Notes: generated by a model not told the origin, from the letters alone. 64,000 bases of DNA from Leucobacter muris (GCF_004028235.1 NZ_CP035037.1:310001-374000); one strand, 5' to 3'; shown: positions 25,479-34,038, counted from the first letter of the stretch. Made by a program: numbers and translations.

Positions 25479-26401
25479 ATGAAGCCGCTCCAGCAGATCC
25501 GTCTTCCCTTCGACCAGGGCCCTGCCGTGCCGGTCGCCGCGCTGCTCGAGGGCGGGGTTCCGAGATGGCGCCTGTATCGCGGTGATACGAAGCGAGTCTT
25601 CCGCGGGATCCTGGTGGAAGGACACGCGGACCCTGCACTGCTCGAGACGCGTATCGCGGGAGCGCGTGCCCTCATGCGCCCGGGCCGGTTCCTCTCCCGC
25701 GCGACTGCCGCGCTGGCGTATGACATTCCGCTGCTGCGCGAGCCCCGCGACCTCGAGGTCGGTGCGGTGCGGCCGATGAAACCCCCGGAGCGGCGTGGAA
25801 TCCGCGGTCACCAGGTGCGCGCCGGTGCCCTGCTCGAGACGCCGCTGGAGCCTCTCTGGCTGCCCTCACCGGCCGAGGTCTGGGCGCTGCTCGCGGGCGC
25901 GTACCCGCTGGAGCAGCTGATCATGGCCGGCGATTTCCTCATCTCCGGCAGGGACCGCTGGGCCGAGCCGCTCTGCAGCATCGAAGAGCTGACGGCGACG
26001 GCCCGCCGTTTCGGCGGGTGCAGCGGGTCGGCCAAGCTCGTCGCAGCCCTGCCGAGGCTGCGCACCGGAGTGGAGTCGCCCGCCGAGTCGCTCACGCGGC
26101 TGCTCATCGAGAACGCGGGGCTGCCGACCCCGCAGACCTGTTGCAGCGTGCCGGTCGACGGGCGGGTGCTCCACGCCGACCTCGGATATCCCGAGTGGAA
26201 GACGCGATCGAGTACGACGGCGTCTATCACCAGCAGGGCGGCGTCGAGTAGCGGCGCCTCGACAACTCCCGCCGAGAGGCGATGATCGATGCCGGGTGGC
26301 GGGTGCTCACGGTGACGGCGCTGGACCTGCGCGACCCCTCCGCCTTTCTGCGCAGACTGGGGAAGGCCATCGCGGCGGCCCGCGCGGTGCGCGGCGTCTG
26401 A
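25479..26401 (+). pseudogene. Broken DUF559-like protein (frameshift and stop near the 3' end)
   Basis: The first 240 codons read well: N-terminal winged-helix-like segment (GGVPRWRLYRGDTKRVFRG), a middle of the AbiEi-antitoxin/DUF559 style (FLSRATAALAYDIPLLREP), then HADLGYPEWK. At about 26201 the frame slips by one base; the expected continuation AIEYDGVYHQQGGVE is in the next frame, then meets TAG at 26249-26251. After that stop the same frame continues as RRLDNSRREAMIDAGWRVL to a TGA at 26399-26401. The IEYDG-H and GWRVL elements are the restriction-endonuclease-like core of DUF559. No ribosome site is obvious. It is flanked on both sides by family-B palindromes. Confidence 0.75.
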
Positions 26402-26448
26402 CCTGCCGGCGAGCTCTGCCGGTCGCCTCCCGCCGCCTCGGTGGTCAC

Positions 26449-26518
26449 GATCGGTCCGACTGCGTCTCATGAACACCGCCCGAATCGGGCTTCGTCATGG
26501 GACGAAGGTGGGCCGATC
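26449..26518. repeat. Family-B palindromic repeat B2
   Basis: Arms GATCGGTCCGACTGCGTCTC and GGGACGAAGGTGGGCCGATC, 70 bp in all. This is the most diverged copy. It lies just after the DUF559-like pseudogene. Confidence 0.65.
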
Positions 26519-26824
26519 CATCGGCGGGAGCGGGAGCGGGGGCGCGGGAGAGCGTGGGGAGACGGGAGGCGCGGGCGGGATCGGTGAGCGGGAGCGGCGG
26601 CCCGGCGCGCGGGCGGGATCGGTGAGCGGGAGCGGCGGCCCGGTGCGCGGGCGGGATCGGTGAGCGGGAGCGGCGGCCCGGCCTGCGGAGCGCCCGCGGT
26701 CGACTCCGTTGACTTCGCACAGCGGCGCGGTTATGGTGGCGGCAATGGGTCTCCGAACCCGGTGGCCCGCTCGACGGAGAGGCCGAATGCTCCTGCTCGG
26801 CATCTGAGTTCCGAGGGGGTCCGG
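26519..26824. other. Intergenic, tandem repeats before fmdB
   Basis: Contains the three 38-bp tandem repeats and then about 140 bases upstream of fmdB in which I see no gene. Frames open here are rich in Gly/Ser/Arg and are repeat artefacts. Confidence 0.55.
26571..26684 (+). repeat. Three tandem 38-bp repeats
   Basis: Units begin at 26571, 26609 and 26647 with GCGGGCGGGATCGGTGAGCG and continue GGAGCGGCGGCCCGG. They are near-identical, differing only at the unit ends. They sit downstream of palindrome B2. Confidence 0.85.
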
Positions 26825-27112
26825 TTGCCCAGTTACTCGTACCGATGCTCGGAGGGGTGCCGCTTCGACGCCCTCTACTCGATGGCCGAGGTGCCCCGGG
26901 AGACCGACTGCCGCGTGTGCGGCGCCCGGGCGCGACGCTCGGTGACGGCGCCGCATCTCTCACGCAGCGGCACTTCGGCGTTCCAGCTCATGGAGCGGTC
27001 TGCGAAGAGCGCCTCCGAGCCCGAGATCGTGAGCGGTGTGCCCCCGTCGGCTTCGCGCCGCGCCCAGTCCACGACTCGTCACCCGCTGCACGCGAAGCTG
27101 CCGCGTCCCTGA
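26825..27112 (+). CDS. fmdB: FmdB-family zinc-ribbon protein
   Basis: 95 residues starting at a TTG (26825) preceded by GAGGGGG, which gives the family start MPSYSYRC. Cys7 and Cys11 (RCSEGC) and the later pair CRVCG form the four-Cys zinc ribbon of the FmdB family; the remainder is a polar tail. FmdB proteins are small putative regulators often encoded beside formamidase, as here. The frame is open further upstream, but that part is repeat sequence. Confidence 0.82.
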   Translation: MPSYSYRCSEGCRFDALYSMAEVPRETDCRVCGARARRSVTAPHLSRSGTSAFQLMERSAKSASEPEIVSGVPPSASRRAQSTTRHPLHAKLPRP

Positions 27113-27186
27113 TCCGAGTCCTCGAAGACCGTTACATCCGAACACCCGGCGGCAGCGCAGCCGTCACCACAGAAACGGAGACCGCC

Positions 27187-28443
27187 ATGCCAGAGCACAT
27201 CTTCAGACTGGACTCGAGTAAACGCTTCGTCGATCAGGAGAAACTCGGTCACAACCGGTGGCACCCCGAGATCCCTCCGGTCGCGACCGTCAAGCCGGGC
27301 GACAGCTTCCGGGTCGACTGCCGCGAGTGGTTCGACGGGGCGATCAAGAACGACGACTCCGCGCAGGACATCCTCGAGGCGCCTCTGCTGACGGTGCACA
27401 CGCTGAGCGGGCCGTTCCGCGTCGAGGGGGCGAAACCGGGGGATCTGCTCATCGTCGACATCCTCGACGTCGGCCCAATCCCGCAGGAGGATTCGGGGCC
27501 GCTCGCGGGCCAGGGCTGGGGCTACACGGGCATCTTCTCGCGCAACAACGGAGGCGGCTTCCTCACCGAGCAGTTCCCCGACGCGTACAAGGCGGTCTGG
27601 GATTTCGCGGGCCAGACCGCGACCTCCCGGCACGTTCCCGGGGTCTCGTTCACCGGCATCATCCACCCGGGCCTCATGGGGACCGCGCCCTCGGCAGAAC
27701 TGCTCCGCACGTGGAACGCGCGCGAGGCGGCCCTGATCGCGACGGATCCGGATCGCGTGCCGCCGCTCGCTCTGCCGCCTGAAGCGGAGCACGCGATTCT
27801 CGGCGGGCTCGACCGCGGCGAGTGGGCGCGCGTCGGATCGGAGGCGGCGCGCACCGCCCCTCCCCGCGAGAACGGCGGCAACCAGGACATCAAGAACTTC
27901 ACGAAGGGCTCTCGCGTCTTCTACCCGGTCTTCGTCGACGGGGCGAACCTGTCGGTGGGCGACCTGCACTTCTCGCAGGGCGACGGCGAGATCACGTTCT
28001 GCGGGGCGATCGAGATGGGCGGTTTCATCGATCTGCGCGTCGACATCATCCCGGGCGGCATGGAGACGTACGGGGTGAGCGAGAACGCGATCTTCATGCC
28101 GGGCAACGTCGAGCCGAACTACAGCCACTGGCTCGCGTTCTCGGGTACCTCGGTGACGCTCGACGGCGAGCAGAGATACCTCGACTCGCATCTCTCGTAT
28201 CAGCGAGCGTGCCTGCACGCGATCGACTACCTCACCAAGTTCGGCTACAGCCCCGAGCAGGCCTACCTGCTGCTCGGCGCCGCGCCGATCGAGGGGCGCC
28301 TCTCGGGTGTGGTCGACATCCCGAATTCCTGCTCGACGGTGTACCTGCCCGTCGAGATCTTCGACTTCGACGTGCGCCCCTCGGCGTCGGGGCCGACGCA
28401 GATCGATCCCGGGATCGGCGCGCCCGTCGCGGCGAACCGGTAG
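27187..28443 (+). CDS. fmdA: Formamidase (acetamidase/formamidase family)
   Basis: 418 residues, the usual size for FmdA/AmdA enzymes that hydrolyse formamide to formate and ammonia. Typical stretches are HNRWHPEIPPVATVKPGD near the start, GWGYTGIFSRNNGGGFL, GNQDIKNFTKGSRV, FSQGDGEITFCGAIEMGG and the C-terminal GVVDIPNSCSTVYLP. The ATG at 27187 follows ACGGAG; the open frame upstream overlaps fmdB and is not used. No amide transporter or urease genes lie nearby. Substrate preference (formamide or other short amides) cannot be fixed from sequence. Confidence 0.94.
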   Translation: MPEHIFRLDSSKRFVDQEKLGHNRWHPEIPPVATVKPGDSFRVDCREWFDGAIKNDDSAQDILEAPLLTVHTLSGPFRVEGAKPGDLLIVDILDVGPIPQEDSGPLAGQGWGYTGIFSRNNGGGFLTEQFPDAYKAVWDFAGQTATSRHVPGVSFTGIIHPGLMGTAPSAELLRTWNAREAALIATDPDRVPPLALPPEAEHAILGGLDRGEWARVGSEAARTAPPRENGGNQDIKNFTKGSRVFYPVFVDGANLSVGDLHFSQGDGEITFCGAIEMGGFIDLRVDIIPGGMETYGVSENAIFMPGNVEPNYSHWLAFSGTSVTLDGEQRYLDSHLSYQRACLHAIDYLTKFGYSPEQAYLLLGAAPIEGRLSGVVDIPNSCSTVYLPVEIFDFDVRPSASGPTQIDPGIGAPVAANR

Positions 28444-28455
28444 CGCGGGGTTCGC

Positions 28456-28525
28456 AATCGGCCCGACTTCGTCCCACCAACGCCCCGGTTTTGAGCGGGG
28501 ATGGTGAGACCAAGTCGGGCCGATT
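28456..28525. repeat. Family-B palindromic repeat B3
   Basis: The best-preserved copy: AATCGGCCCGACTTCGTCCC and GACCAAGTCGGGCCGATT, with an inner CCCCG...CGGGG mini-stem. 70 bp in all. It lies between the convergent fmdA and HAD genes, where it could act as a bidirectional terminator. Confidence 0.8.
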
Positions 28526-28534
28526 CGTGGGCGC

Positions 28535-29242
28535 TCAGCAGCTGGCGAGGTGTGTCGAGACATCGGCGACCGAGTCGAGCAGCGCCGTGAAGGGCTGCCC
28601 CTCGAAGGCCGCTCGGTCGAGCTTGCCCGACAGTACGCCGATCGTGACCGCCGCACCGGCATTCGCGCCTGCCTGCACGTCGACGGCGGTATCGCCGGCC
28701 ACGAGCACCTCCGAGACCGCGAGGGTGCCGGTGCGCTCCATGGCCCGGTGGATCATGTAGGGCGCGGGGCGGCCGGCGGCGACCTCGTCGCCGCAGACGA
28801 GCGCGTCGACGGCCGTCCCCGGGGCACGCTCGCCGCCGTCCGCGCCGACGGCCCAGCCGAGCTGGTCGAGGATGCCCTCGGCCACATCGCGCGAGAACCC
28901 GGTCGTGAGCGCGACCTGCACGCCGGAAGCGCGCAGGTCGGCGATCGCCTCGGGCACTCCGGCGATCGGGGTCGGGGTCTGGGCGGTGTAGAGCTCGTCG
29001 AGGATCGCGCGGAAGCGTTCGAAGGCGACATCGACCTTGTCGGCGGGCTGCGTGGGATCGCCGCCGCCGAGTTCGATGAGGGCGGTGATGGCGGCGCGCT
29101 TCTCGGTGCCCATCCACGCCTGCAGGTCGGCGGGGGAGACCGACGCCCCGGTCTCCTCGACCGCGATGCGCAGCGCGTCGTAGACGGCGCCGCCGTCGTC
29201 GATGGTGGTGCCGGCCATGTCGAAGACGGCGAGAGTGATCAT
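28535..29242 (-). CDS. Phosphonatase-like HAD hydrolase
   Basis: 235 residues. HAD motif I is FDMAGTTIDD with nucleophile Asp8, the DxAGTT form typical of phosphonoacetaldehyde hydrolase (PhnX) rather than sugar phosphatases. The cap contains MGTEK with Lys48 where PhnX has its Schiff-base Lys (MGxxK). Motif II is LTTGFSRD, and motifs III/IV are AGRPAPYMI and VAGDTAVD. The sequence fits the phosphonatase-like TIGR03351 group, which occurs beside the FAD oxidoreductase group found here. AGGAG precedes the ATG. It lies downstream of the GntR gene on the same strand, 134 bases away. Confidence 0.9.
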   Translation of the reverse strand: MITLAVFDMAGTTIDDGGAVYDALRIAVEETGASVSPADLQAWMGTEKRAAITALIELGGGDPTQPADKVDVAFERFRAILDELYTAQTPTPIAGVPEAIADLRASGVQVALTTGFSRDVAEGILDQLGWAVGADGGERAPGTAVDALVCGDEVAAGRPAPYMIHRAMERTGTLAVSEVLVAGDTAVDVQAGANAGAAVTIGVLSGKLDRAAFEGQPFTALLDSVADVSTHLASC

Positions 29243-29376
29243 GCGGGTTCTCCTAGGGGTGGGGTCGCGGGGGAGTTGCGACGCGCCGCCTCGCGGGTGA
29301 CGGCGCGGGGCGATGCGACTGCCGCTGCGCGGGTGAGCGGAACGGAGGGGTGACGCGGGGTGCGGCGATACGCGGA

Positions 29377-30156
29377 TCAGCCGGCGCGCTCGAAGAGGTC
29401 GACGCCGGTGCTGCCGGCCTGGCGCGTGAGCGGGGTGCGGTGCTCGGCGCTGTTCTCGACCACGAAGGTGGCCATCGCCGGCAGGTAGCGGTCGTCGGCG
29501 GTCTCGATGACGGTGCCGAACTCGTCGTAGGCGAGACGGCGCACGCGCAGCAGCGGTGCGCCCGGACTCACGTGGAGCTGCTCGACCTCGAGCGGGTGGG
29601 CCGCGATGGCGTCGATCACGTGGCGGGCGCGCACCGGCACGACACCCGCGGCGCACAGCGTCTGGTAGATGCTGCCGTGGTCGAGGTCGGCCGAGATGAG
29701 GTGCCTGCCGATCTCGTAGGGGAAGAGGGAGCGCTCGAGCATGGCGGGTTTGTCGTCGAGCAGCCGCAGCCGGATGATCTCGACGACGGGGGTGTCGGGC
29801 TCGAGCTGCAGCTCGCGCGCGATGTCCTCGGTGGCGGGGCGCCGGCTCGCCTCGATGACGCGCTGGCCCGGGGCGAGCCCGAGCTCGCGAGCCCACTCGG
29901 TGAACGACATGAAGGTGTCGAACGACTGCGCCGGGGCGGTGCGCTGCACGCGGGGCGGCGCGCCGCGGCGCCCGATGATCATGCCCTCGGCGCGCAGCGC
30001 CGCGAGCGCCTGGCGCACGGGGCCGCGCGAGGTGCCGAACTCGGCGACGAGGGACTTCTCGCTGGGCACGCGGTCGCCGGGCTGCCAGACGCCGGTGCGG
30101 ATGCGGTGCACCATCTCGGCGTACAGCTTGGCGTGGAGCGGTGAGCTGTCGGTCAT
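29377..30156 (-). CDS. GntR/HutC-family transcriptional regulator
   Basis: 259 residues: winged helix-turn-helix (about 8-72: PSEKSLVAEFGTSRGPVRQA) and a UTRA ligand-binding domain (about 95-240). PhnF-type phosphonate regulators belong to this subfamily. It is transcribed away from the FAD oxidoreductase-phnDCE genes and towards the HAD gene, so it probably controls both units. The ATG is six bases after a TAGACT -10 box with no Shine-Dalgarno, so the mRNA is probably leaderless. Confidence 0.92.
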   Translation of the reverse strand: MTDSSPLHAKLYAEMVHRIRTGVWQPGDRVPSEKSLVAEFGTSRGPVRQALAALRAEGMIIGRRGAPPRVQRTAPAQSFDTFMSFTEWARELGLAPGQRVIEASRRPATEDIARELQLEPDTPVVEIIRLRLLDDKPAMLERSLFPYEIGRHLISADLDHGSIYQTLCAAGVVPVRARHVIDAIAAHPLEVEQLHVSPGAPLLRVRRLAYDEFGTVIETADDRYLPAMATFVVENSAEHRTPLTRQAGSTGVDLFERAG

Positions 30157-30162
30157 GCGGTC

Positions 30163-30191
30163 AGTCTACAAGTTGTCTGTACTAGTCGAAA
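30163..30191 (-). promoter_or_regulatory. Promoter and operator of the GntR gene
   Basis: On the minus strand TTTCGA (30186-30191), a 17-base spacer and TAGACT (30163-30168) form a promoter whose start would fall at the GntR ATG. A palindrome ACAAGTTGT (30168-30176) sits in the spacer, next to ACTAGT (30181-30186), well placed for autorepression. Confidence 0.5.
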
Positions 30192-30321
30192 TGCTCGCCG
30201 GTGGCCGTCAGGTGAACGAATCGTGACGATCTCCCACCTGCCGGTTGCGCATCGTGAACGCTTCAAGAACACCCCTCCGGAAAGTTGTCATGATTACTTT
30301 TCAGGCTTCACCATCGAATGC

Positions 30322-31443
30322 ATGACCCCCTCCACCCATGCCCCGCACGTCGTGATCGTCGGCGCCGGCATCGTCGGCCTCGGCCACGCCGTCGCCGCGC
30401 TCGACGCCGGCCACCGCGTGACGGTGCTCGAGCAGGACGCCTCGGCCGTGCTGGCCAGCGTGCGCAACTTCGGCTACGTCTGCACGTCGGCGCAGGCCGG
30501 CGAACTCGGAGAGCTCGCACTCGAGGCGAACCCGCTCTGGCTCTCGCTCGTCGAGCGCGCAGGGGTGGAGGCGCGCCGCTCGGGCACGCTCGCGGTGGCC
30601 CGTTCGGCCGCGGAGGAGGCGGTGCTGCAGGAGTTCATCGCCGAGCGAGCCCCCGAAGGGGCGCGGCTCGTGACCGGTGCCGAAGCCGGTGAGCTGCTGC
30701 GGATCCCGGATCCCGCCCATCTGCGCGCGGGTGCGCTGCTGCCCGCCGATCTCACCGCCGACCCCCGCACCGCGGTCGCCCGGATCGCCGCCTGGGTTCA
30801 CGCGCACGAGCGGGGCGAGGTGCGCTTCTCGACGACCGTGCGCGGGGCGCGCGGGGGATCGGTCGAGACCAGCCGCGGCCGCATCGAGGCCGACCACGTG
30901 GTGGTCGCGGCCGGGCATCTCGTCGGCCGCCTCTTCCCCGAACTGGCCGAGCGCCACCGCGTGCGGCAGTGCGCGCTGCAGATGGTGCGCGTGCGCGCCC
31001 CGCGAGCGATGGGCCGCGGCCCCGCCGTGCTCACCGGCACGTCGATGCTGCGCTACGGCGCGTTCGCGGGCTCCTCCGCCGAAGCGCTGCGCGCCGAGAT
31101 CCTCGCCTCCCGGCCCGAACTGCTCGAGATCGACGCCAACGTCATGTTCACCCAGCAGGCCGACGGCACCCTGCTCGTCGGCGACTCGCACGCCGCGCAC
31201 GACGCCGCCCCGCCCTTCCTCGACGAGCGCTGGACGCAACTGCTGCTCGACGAGACGGCCGCCCTGCTCGCCGCTCCGCGCCTCGACGTGCTCGAACGCT
31301 GGCAGGGCCTCTACGCCACGAGCGACGAGCAGGACATCCTTCGCGCCGCCCCGACCCCCGGCGTCTCCGTGGTCACCGTGACCACCGGCGTCGGCATGAC
31401 CGTGGGCCTCGCCCTCGGCGCCCGCACCATCGCATCCCTCTGA
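30322..31443 (+). CDS. FAD-dependent oxidoreductase of the phosphonate-associated TIGR03364 type
   Basis: 373 residues. The N-terminus is a classic FAD-binding Rossmann element (VVIVGAGIVGLGHAVAALDAG then VTVLEQD), followed by SVRNFGYV as in the DAO-type oxidoreductases grouped as TIGR03364. That group is found with TIGR03351 HAD hydrolases and PhnCDE, exactly as here, and is thought to oxidise an amino-alkylphosphonate to its aldehyde. The ATG at 30322 is chosen by the Rossmann start; the frame is open to 30223, and no ribosome site is seen. It is the first gene of the phnDCE unit. Confidence 0.87.
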   Translation: MTPSTHAPHVVIVGAGIVGLGHAVAALDAGHRVTVLEQDASAVLASVRNFGYVCTSAQAGELGELALEANPLWLSLVERAGVEARRSGTLAVARSAAEEAVLQEFIAERAPEGARLVTGAEAGELLRIPDPAHLRAGALLPADLTADPRTAVARIAAWVHAHERGEVRFSTTVRGARGGSVETSRGRIEADHVVVAAGHLVGRLFPELAERHRVRQCALQMVRVRAPRAMGRGPAVLTGTSMLRYGAFAGSSAEALRAEILASRPELLEIDANVMFTQQADGTLLVGDSHAAHDAAPPFLDERWTQLLLDETAALLAAPRLDVLERWQGLYATSDEQDILRAAPTPGVSVVTVTTGVGMTVGLALGARTIASL

Positions 31444-31479
31444 CCCCATCCCACCGACCTCTGTCACCCAAGGAGAATC

Positions 31480-32391
31480 GTGAAGAAGACCACCATCCTC
31501 GCCGCTTCCGCGGTCGCACTGCTGGGCCTCGGCCTCGCCGCGTGCTCGTCCCAGGCCGACGCGGCCGCGGGCGAGGCCTCGGCCACATGCCCCGACGGCA
31601 AGATCCGCTTCGGCATCCTCCCCTACGAAGATCCCGAGTCGCTCGAGCCGGCCTACCAGGTGCTCGCCGAGGCGCTCTCCGAGAAGCTCGACTGCCCCGT
31701 CGAGGTGAGCATCACCGAGGACTACGCCGCCGAGGTGCTCGCCATGGAGAACGATCAGCTCGAGATCGCCCAGTTCGGCCCGCTCGGCTTCGTGTTCGCC
31801 AACGAGCGCGCCGGCGCAACCGCGATGGTCTCCTTCGGCGACGCCGAAGGCGCACCCACCACCTACACCGGCGGCATCTGGGTGCCGAAGGATTCGCCGG
31901 TGCAGTCGCTCGAGGACCTGAAGGGCAAGACGCTCGCGCTCGGCAGCCCCGGATCGACGTCGGGCGACGCCCTGCCGATGTCAGCGATCGTCGACGCCGG
32001 TCTCGAGGACGACGTGCAGTGGGACTACGCGGGCGGCCACCCCGAGGCGCTGCTCGCCCTCGTGAACGGCACCGTCGACGCCGCGCAGATCAACTCGCAG
32101 ACGCTCGCGACCGCGCTCTCCGAGGGCACCTTCGACGAGTCGCAGTTCCGGCAGATCTGGGAGTCGGATCCGATCCCGAACGACCCGATCACCGTTCGCG
32201 ACAACCTGCCCGAGGAGTTCAAGACCGCCGTCAAGGAGGCCCTGCTGAGCCTCGACGCCGCCGACGTCGAGAAGGTCAGCGCATTCCTCGGCGTCGACCC
32301 CGCGGGCCCGCTGATCGAGGTCACGAACGAGACCTACCAGCCGCTGTTCGACCTCGCCGACACCATGGGCCTCACCGAGGCCGACGTCTGA
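31480..32391 (+). CDS. phnD: Phosphonate ABC transporter, substrate-binding lipoprotein
   Basis: 303 residues from a GTG preceded by AAGGAG. A lipoprotein signal ends in LGLAAC, with Cys22 to be lipidated, so it is anchored outside the membrane. The PhnD core follows: IRFGILPYEDPESLEPAYQ, FGPLGFVFA, LALGSPGSTSGDALP and GGHPEALLALVNGTVDAAQI. It captures phosphonate, or a related oxyanion, for PhnCE. Its stop overlaps the phnC ATG. Confidence 0.95.
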   Translation: MKKTTILAASAVALLGLGLAACSSQADAAAGEASATCPDGKIRFGILPYEDPESLEPAYQVLAEALSEKLDCPVEVSITEDYAAEVLAMENDQLEIAQFGPLGFVFANERAGATAMVSFGDAEGAPTTYTGGIWVPKDSPVQSLEDLKGKTLALGSPGSTSGDALPMSAIVDAGLEDDVQWDYAGGHPEALLALVNGTVDAAQINSQTLATALSEGTFDESQFRQIWESDPIPNDPITVRDNLPEEFKTAVKEALLSLDAADVEKVSAFLGVDPAGPLIEVTNETYQPLFDLADTMGLTEADV

Positions 32392-33182
32392 TGAGCGCCG
32401 TCACCGTGCTCGGAACCCCCGCCTCGGCGCAGCCGGGCGGCACCGCCGAGGTGCTGCTCGACGTGCAGGCCATCTTCAAGAGCTTCGGCGATCGCGTCGT
32501 GCTCAAGGACATGAGCATGCGCGTGCACGCGGGAGAGGTGGTCGCGTTCCTCGGAGCCAACGGCTCGGGCAAATCGACCACGCTGCGCGCGGTGAACGGC
32601 CTCATCGAGGCGGACTCCGGCGACATCACGATCGCCGGGGTCCGCCTGAGCGAGGCGAGCCCCCAGCGACGCGCCGAGGCGCGACGCACCGCCGCCACCG
32701 TCTTCCAGAAGATCCATCTGGTGCAGCGCCGCACGGTGCTGCAGAACGTGTGCGCCGGCGGTTTCTCGAGGCTGCCCGGGTGGCGCTCGCTGCCACCGCT
32801 CTTCCCGCGCGAGCTGAGGGAGGAGGCCATGGCCTGCCTCGACCGCGTGGGGCTCGCGGATCGCGCCCACGACCGCGCCGGAAGCCTCCCCGGCGGCCAG
32901 CAGCAGCGGGTGGCGATCGCGCGTGCGCTCTGCCAGCGGCCGCGCATGATCCTCGCCGACGAACCCGTCTCGGCGCTCGACCCCAAGGCGGCCGACGACG
33001 TGATGAACCTGCTGCACGATCTCGCCGTCGAGGAGGGCCTCGGCGTCGCCGCGGTGCTGCACCAGCCCCACCTGGCGCGCACGTACGCGCATCGGGTGAT
33101 CGGCCTGCGCGACGGCGCCCTCGTCTTCGACGCCCCCACCGCCGACATCGACGACGTCGAACTGGCCTCGCTGTACCTCTGA
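32391..33182 (+). CDS. phnC: Phosphonate ABC transporter, ATP-binding protein
   Basis: 263 residues. Walker A is GANGSGKST, the signature is LPGGQQQR (Pro in place of the common Ser), Walker B is MILADEPVSALDP, and the His switch is in VLHQPH. PhnC family features include the KIHLVQRRTVLQNV stretch. It energises uptake through PhnE. The start ATG overlaps the phnD stop (TGATG). Confidence 0.94.
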   Translation: MSAVTVLGTPASAQPGGTAEVLLDVQAIFKSFGDRVVLKDMSMRVHAGEVVAFLGANGSGKSTTLRAVNGLIEADSGDITIAGVRLSEASPQRRAEARRTAATVFQKIHLVQRRTVLQNVCAGGFSRLPGWRSLPPLFPRELREEAMACLDRVGLADRAHDRAGSLPGGQQQRVAIARALCQRPRMILADEPVSALDPKAADDVMNLLHDLAVEEGLGVAAVLHQPHLARTYAHRVIGLRDGALVFDAPTADIDDVELASLYL

Positions 33183-33193
33183 GGAATGCACCC

Positions 33194-34036
33194 GTGACTG
33201 AAACGCTCACCCCCGCCGCCCGAGAGCGCCGCTCCGAAGGGCACCTGCCCGTGCCCCGGGACCCGAGGGCCCCCTACCGCGCCGGCTCCTGGTCCGTCAT
33301 CATCGCGGCGCTCGTGGTGCTGCACCTGCTCGCCTTCTCGGCCACCGACTTCCACCCCGCGAAGCTCGTCACCGGGGCGCAGGGCATGATGAACTTCCTG
33401 TCCGAGGCGATCCCGCCCGACCTCAGCGGGGAGGTGCTGCGGAAGGGCCTCGAAGGCGCGCTCACCACCCTCTGGATCGGCCTGCTCGGCACCACTATCT
33501 CGGTGCCCTTCGGGCTGCTGCTCGCCGTGCTCGGCGCGCGCACCACCGCGCCCAACGCCTTCGTCTACCAGATCGCGCGCGGCATCCTCTCGTTCTTCCG
33601 CGCCGTGCCCGACATCGTGTTCGCGCTCATCTTCGTGACCGCCGTCGGACTCGGCCCCTTCGCGGGGGTGCTCGCGCTCATCGCCCACAACACGGGGGTG
33701 ATGGGCAAGCTGTGGTCGGAGGCGATGGAGGACATCGACCCCGGCCCCGAGCAGGCGCTGCGAACCGCAGGAGCCTCCCGCTGGCAGGTGGTCGCGAACG
33801 CGACGATCCCCACCGTGCTGCCGCAGCTGACGGGCCTGCTGCTCTACCGCTTCGACGTGAACGTGCGGTCCTCGCTCGTGCTCGGCCTCGTCGGCGCCGG
33901 CGGCATCGGCCTGCTCATCAACAAGGCCATCAAGACCTTCCAGTTCGACGAGATGCTCACGTACCTCATCATCATCCTCGTGGTGATCGTGGCGGTCGAC
34001 CTCGCATCCGGCTGGATCCGCAAGCGGCTGCAGTAA
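33194..34036 (+). CDS. phnE: Phosphonate ABC transporter, permease
   Basis: 280 residues from a GTG 11 bases after phnC. About six membrane helices and the permease EAA loop (EQALRTAGASRWQVVANATI), preceded by SFFRAVPDIVFALIFV typical of PhnE. It forms the membrane channel for phosphonate import. It ends the unit; a GC-rich hairpin follows. Confidence 0.94.
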   Translation: MTETLTPAARERRSEGHLPVPRDPRAPYRAGSWSVIIAALVVLHLLAFSATDFHPAKLVTGAQGMMNFLSEAIPPDLSGEVLRKGLEGALTTLWIGLLGTTISVPFGLLLAVLGARTTAPNAFVYQIARGILSFFRAVPDIVFALIFVTAVGLGPFAGVLALIAHNTGVMGKLWSEAMEDIDPGPEQALRTAGASRWQVVANATIPTVLPQLTGLLLYRFDVNVRSSLVLGLVGAGGIGLLINKAIKTFQFDEMLTYLIIILVVIVAVDLASGWIRKRLQ

Positions 34037-34038
34037 CC

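Noticed and set aside
30223..30321. N-terminal extension of the FAD oxidoreductase from the GTG at 30223
   Set aside because: It would add 33 residues before the Rossmann FAD-binding start with no family counterpart, and no ribosome site supports it.
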